The notes beneath the pieces were generated by a model. That model searched no databases. It saw only the letters and a list, made by a program, of their open reading frames with translations, and was not told the DNA's origin. A DNA stretch of 16,247 nucleotides from Cyanobacteria bacterium OH_CBB_238 (GTDB taxonomy: Bacteria > Cyanobacteriota > Vampirovibrionia > Gastranaerophilales > Gastranaerophilaceae), in contig JAEYQN010000080.1 of NCBI GenBank assembly GCA_023409995.1, positions 1 to 16,247 on the forward strand, read 5' to 3'. Shown one piece after another: positions 15,540-16,247 of this stretch. A program made the position numbers and the translations under genes. The first letter of the stretch is position 1; each line of letters starts with the position of its first letter.

Positions 15540-15650
15540 CTACGAAGCATTAAGAATATTGTTCAATATATCAACACCTTTTTGGTGTGCTTCTGGCATA
15601 AGATGAGAATAAATATCTATTGTAATGTTAATTGAAAGGTTAGGGAGGTT
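15540..15650 (-). pseudogene. Relic of a second tyrosine integrase (C-terminus)
   Basis: Read on the minus strand the DNA gives SINITIDIYSHLMPEAHQ followed by GVDILNNILNAS and a stop at 15540-15542. This aligns without gaps to the intact integrase at 364-1473 (SITMTMDLYTHLLPEVND, then NLLNNIVNSS), including the catalytic Tyr. Upstream the LGHSS region is degraded and no match continues beyond about 15660. It is therefore the last 35-40 codons of a related integrase, left by an earlier element or an internal rearrangement. It is 18 bp from the HNH gene stop and about 145 bp from attR. Confidence 0.82.
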
Positions 15651-15656
15651 ACAAAT

Positions 15657-15668
15657 AAGTTGCAAAAA
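15657..15668 (+). repeat. Right copy of AAGTTGCAAAAA (possible integrase arm site)
   Basis: The same 12-mer lies at 136-147 near attL in the same orientation. A shorter GTTGCAAA is at 15773-15780, just before attR. Short direct repeats flanking both att cores are typical of arm-type sites for tyrosine integrases. Confidence 0.4.
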
Positions 15669-15795
15669 TTCCGATTAATCCTAAAGAAATATGATTAAAA
15701 ATGCATATTAAAAACTGCCCGAATTCTTGTGTGCTAATAAATAGAGATAAATCCTGACAAAAGCTGAAAAGTGTTGCAAAGAGTGGCTTTATCTC

Positions 15796-15840
15796 CTCAT
15801 AACCCGAAGGTCGTTGGTTCAAATCCAGCCTCCGCAACCA
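15796..15840 (+). repeat. attR, right 45-bp direct repeat (tRNA-fMet 3' fragment)
   Basis: Identical to 33-77. It lacks the 5' half of the tRNA and cannot make a tRNA. It is the original 3' end of the host gene, displaced by the insertion. Confidence 0.93.
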
Positions 15841-15848
15841 ATTGATAT

Positions 15849-15885
15849 AAAAGAGTTTTGACGATTTGTTAAAGCTCTTTTTTAT
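15849..15885 (+). terminator. Original host terminator of tRNA-fMet
   Basis: AAAAGAG (15849-15855) pairs with CTCTTTT (15875-15881) and leads into a T tract. Layout and sequence resemble 86-120 but have diverged. Lying just past attR, this should be the native terminator. Confidence 0.65.
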
Positions 15886-16108
15886 TGCTCAAATTAGCAA
15901 GTATTTCAACTATAATTCAACACAGAGTAATTTTTACTATTAAATCATGGCCTTTATATGATTATAATGGGACACATAAAACCATAATGTCTGACAAATA
16001 AAACCATAAATTTTATTTATATAAATTGCTAAGTCGGAAATTTGAAATGAACCAGATAGAAATTTCAAAATAAAGTGATAAATTTTACTATTTTTGTCCT
16101 ATACCTAA
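15886..16108. other. Host flank without genes; repeat pair resembling an insertion-sequence end
   Basis: No credible open frame. A 17-bp direct repeat with one mismatch, GACACATAAAACCATAA (15971-15987) and GACAAATAAAACCATAA (15993-16009), has a 22-bp period. Such repeated blocks resemble the multiple transposase-binding repeats at the ends of IS21-type elements. No transposase is in the window, so this is only a suggestion. Confidence 0.35.
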
Positions 16109-16247
16109 GCCCAATTTTATATTTTTAAATCTTCCGATAATTTGCCTTATGAGAAAGTGGGCGATAAAGTAAGATGTATCGCGGATGAAGTCCCATTTGA
16201 AATCCCTGAATCGTGGGAAATTATTCGTTTAAATGAAATTGGAATTT
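16109..16247 (+). pseudogene. hsdS: Type I restriction specificity subunit fragment
   Basis: The frame reads LPYEKVGDKVRCIADEVPFE and continues IPESWEIIRL to the window edge. This is the conserved stretch that precedes the first target-recognition domain of HsdS proteins, which choose the DNA site for type I R-M enzymes. In complete proteins it lies about 60-80 residues from the start. Here an in-frame TAA at 16106-16108 comes before it and no start codon with a ribosome site is present, so the 5' end is missing or frameshifted. It is host DNA outside attR. The gene continues past the window, so whether the rest is intact cannot be judged. Confidence 0.6.

Noticed and set aside
15649..15837. 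Minus-strand open frame reading LDLNQRPSGYEE
   Set aside because: It is antisense to the tRNA-fMet fragment of attR. This peptide is a well-known false translation of tRNA gene complements.

Overview
The window is one integrated mobile element of about 15.8 kb in the 3' half of an initiator tRNA gene of an AT-rich bacterium. The window opens exactly on the tRNA-fMet (1-77). A 45-bp copy of its 3' part returns at 15796-15840, so positions 33-77 and 15796-15840 act as attL and attR. Host sequence follows: a tRNA-terminator-like hairpin, repeats that look like an insertion-sequence end, and a broken hsdS (type I restriction specificity) fragment. The host phylum cannot be fixed from the sequence. 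The encoded CCA end, low GC, Sec signal peptides and normal genetic code fit many low-GC gut bacteria; a gut Gastranaerophilales-like host would only be a guess.

Left arm (78-7302, nearly all minus strand): a tyrosine integrase next to attL, an excisionase-like HTH protein, a zinc-ribbon SF2 helicase, a large fused polymerase and a winged-helix regulator. The regulator, polymerase, helicase and excisionase read as one operon from a good promoter at 7275-7302, with stop/start overlaps of 11 and 8 nt. The polymerase joins a family B DNA polymerase (exonuclease plus polymerase motifs) to a C-terminal primase-polymerase-like domain and a zinc finger, so the element may prime and copy its own DNA. 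Iteron-like repeats and an inverted repeat that would fold over the polymerase ribosome binding site lie just upstream of it.

Middle (7303-9402): an AT-rich gene-free stretch, two exported proteins in an operon (the second broken by two compensating homopolymer frameshifts), a divergent Cro/CI-type repressor with a probable operator, and a small unknown protein.

Cargo (9537-15521): a C5 cytosine methyltransferase, an unusual 799-aa protein with a MutL/Hsp90-type GHKL ATPase at one end and a histidine-kinase-like domain at the other, a receiver-domain protein whose C-terminus carries a HEPN-like R-x4-H motif, and a Vsr endonuclease facing them. The first three overlap by 8 and 4 nt and must be co-expressed. 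I read this as a defence module in which DNA sensing by the ATPase is relayed through a two-component step to a possible RNase. An HNH-type protein follows. Next to attR sits the decayed C-terminus of a second integrase, evidence of an earlier element at the same site.

The motif GRCGYC occurs at least 13 times between 255 and 10061 and not at all after it. This suggests that the cargo has a different history from the backbone.
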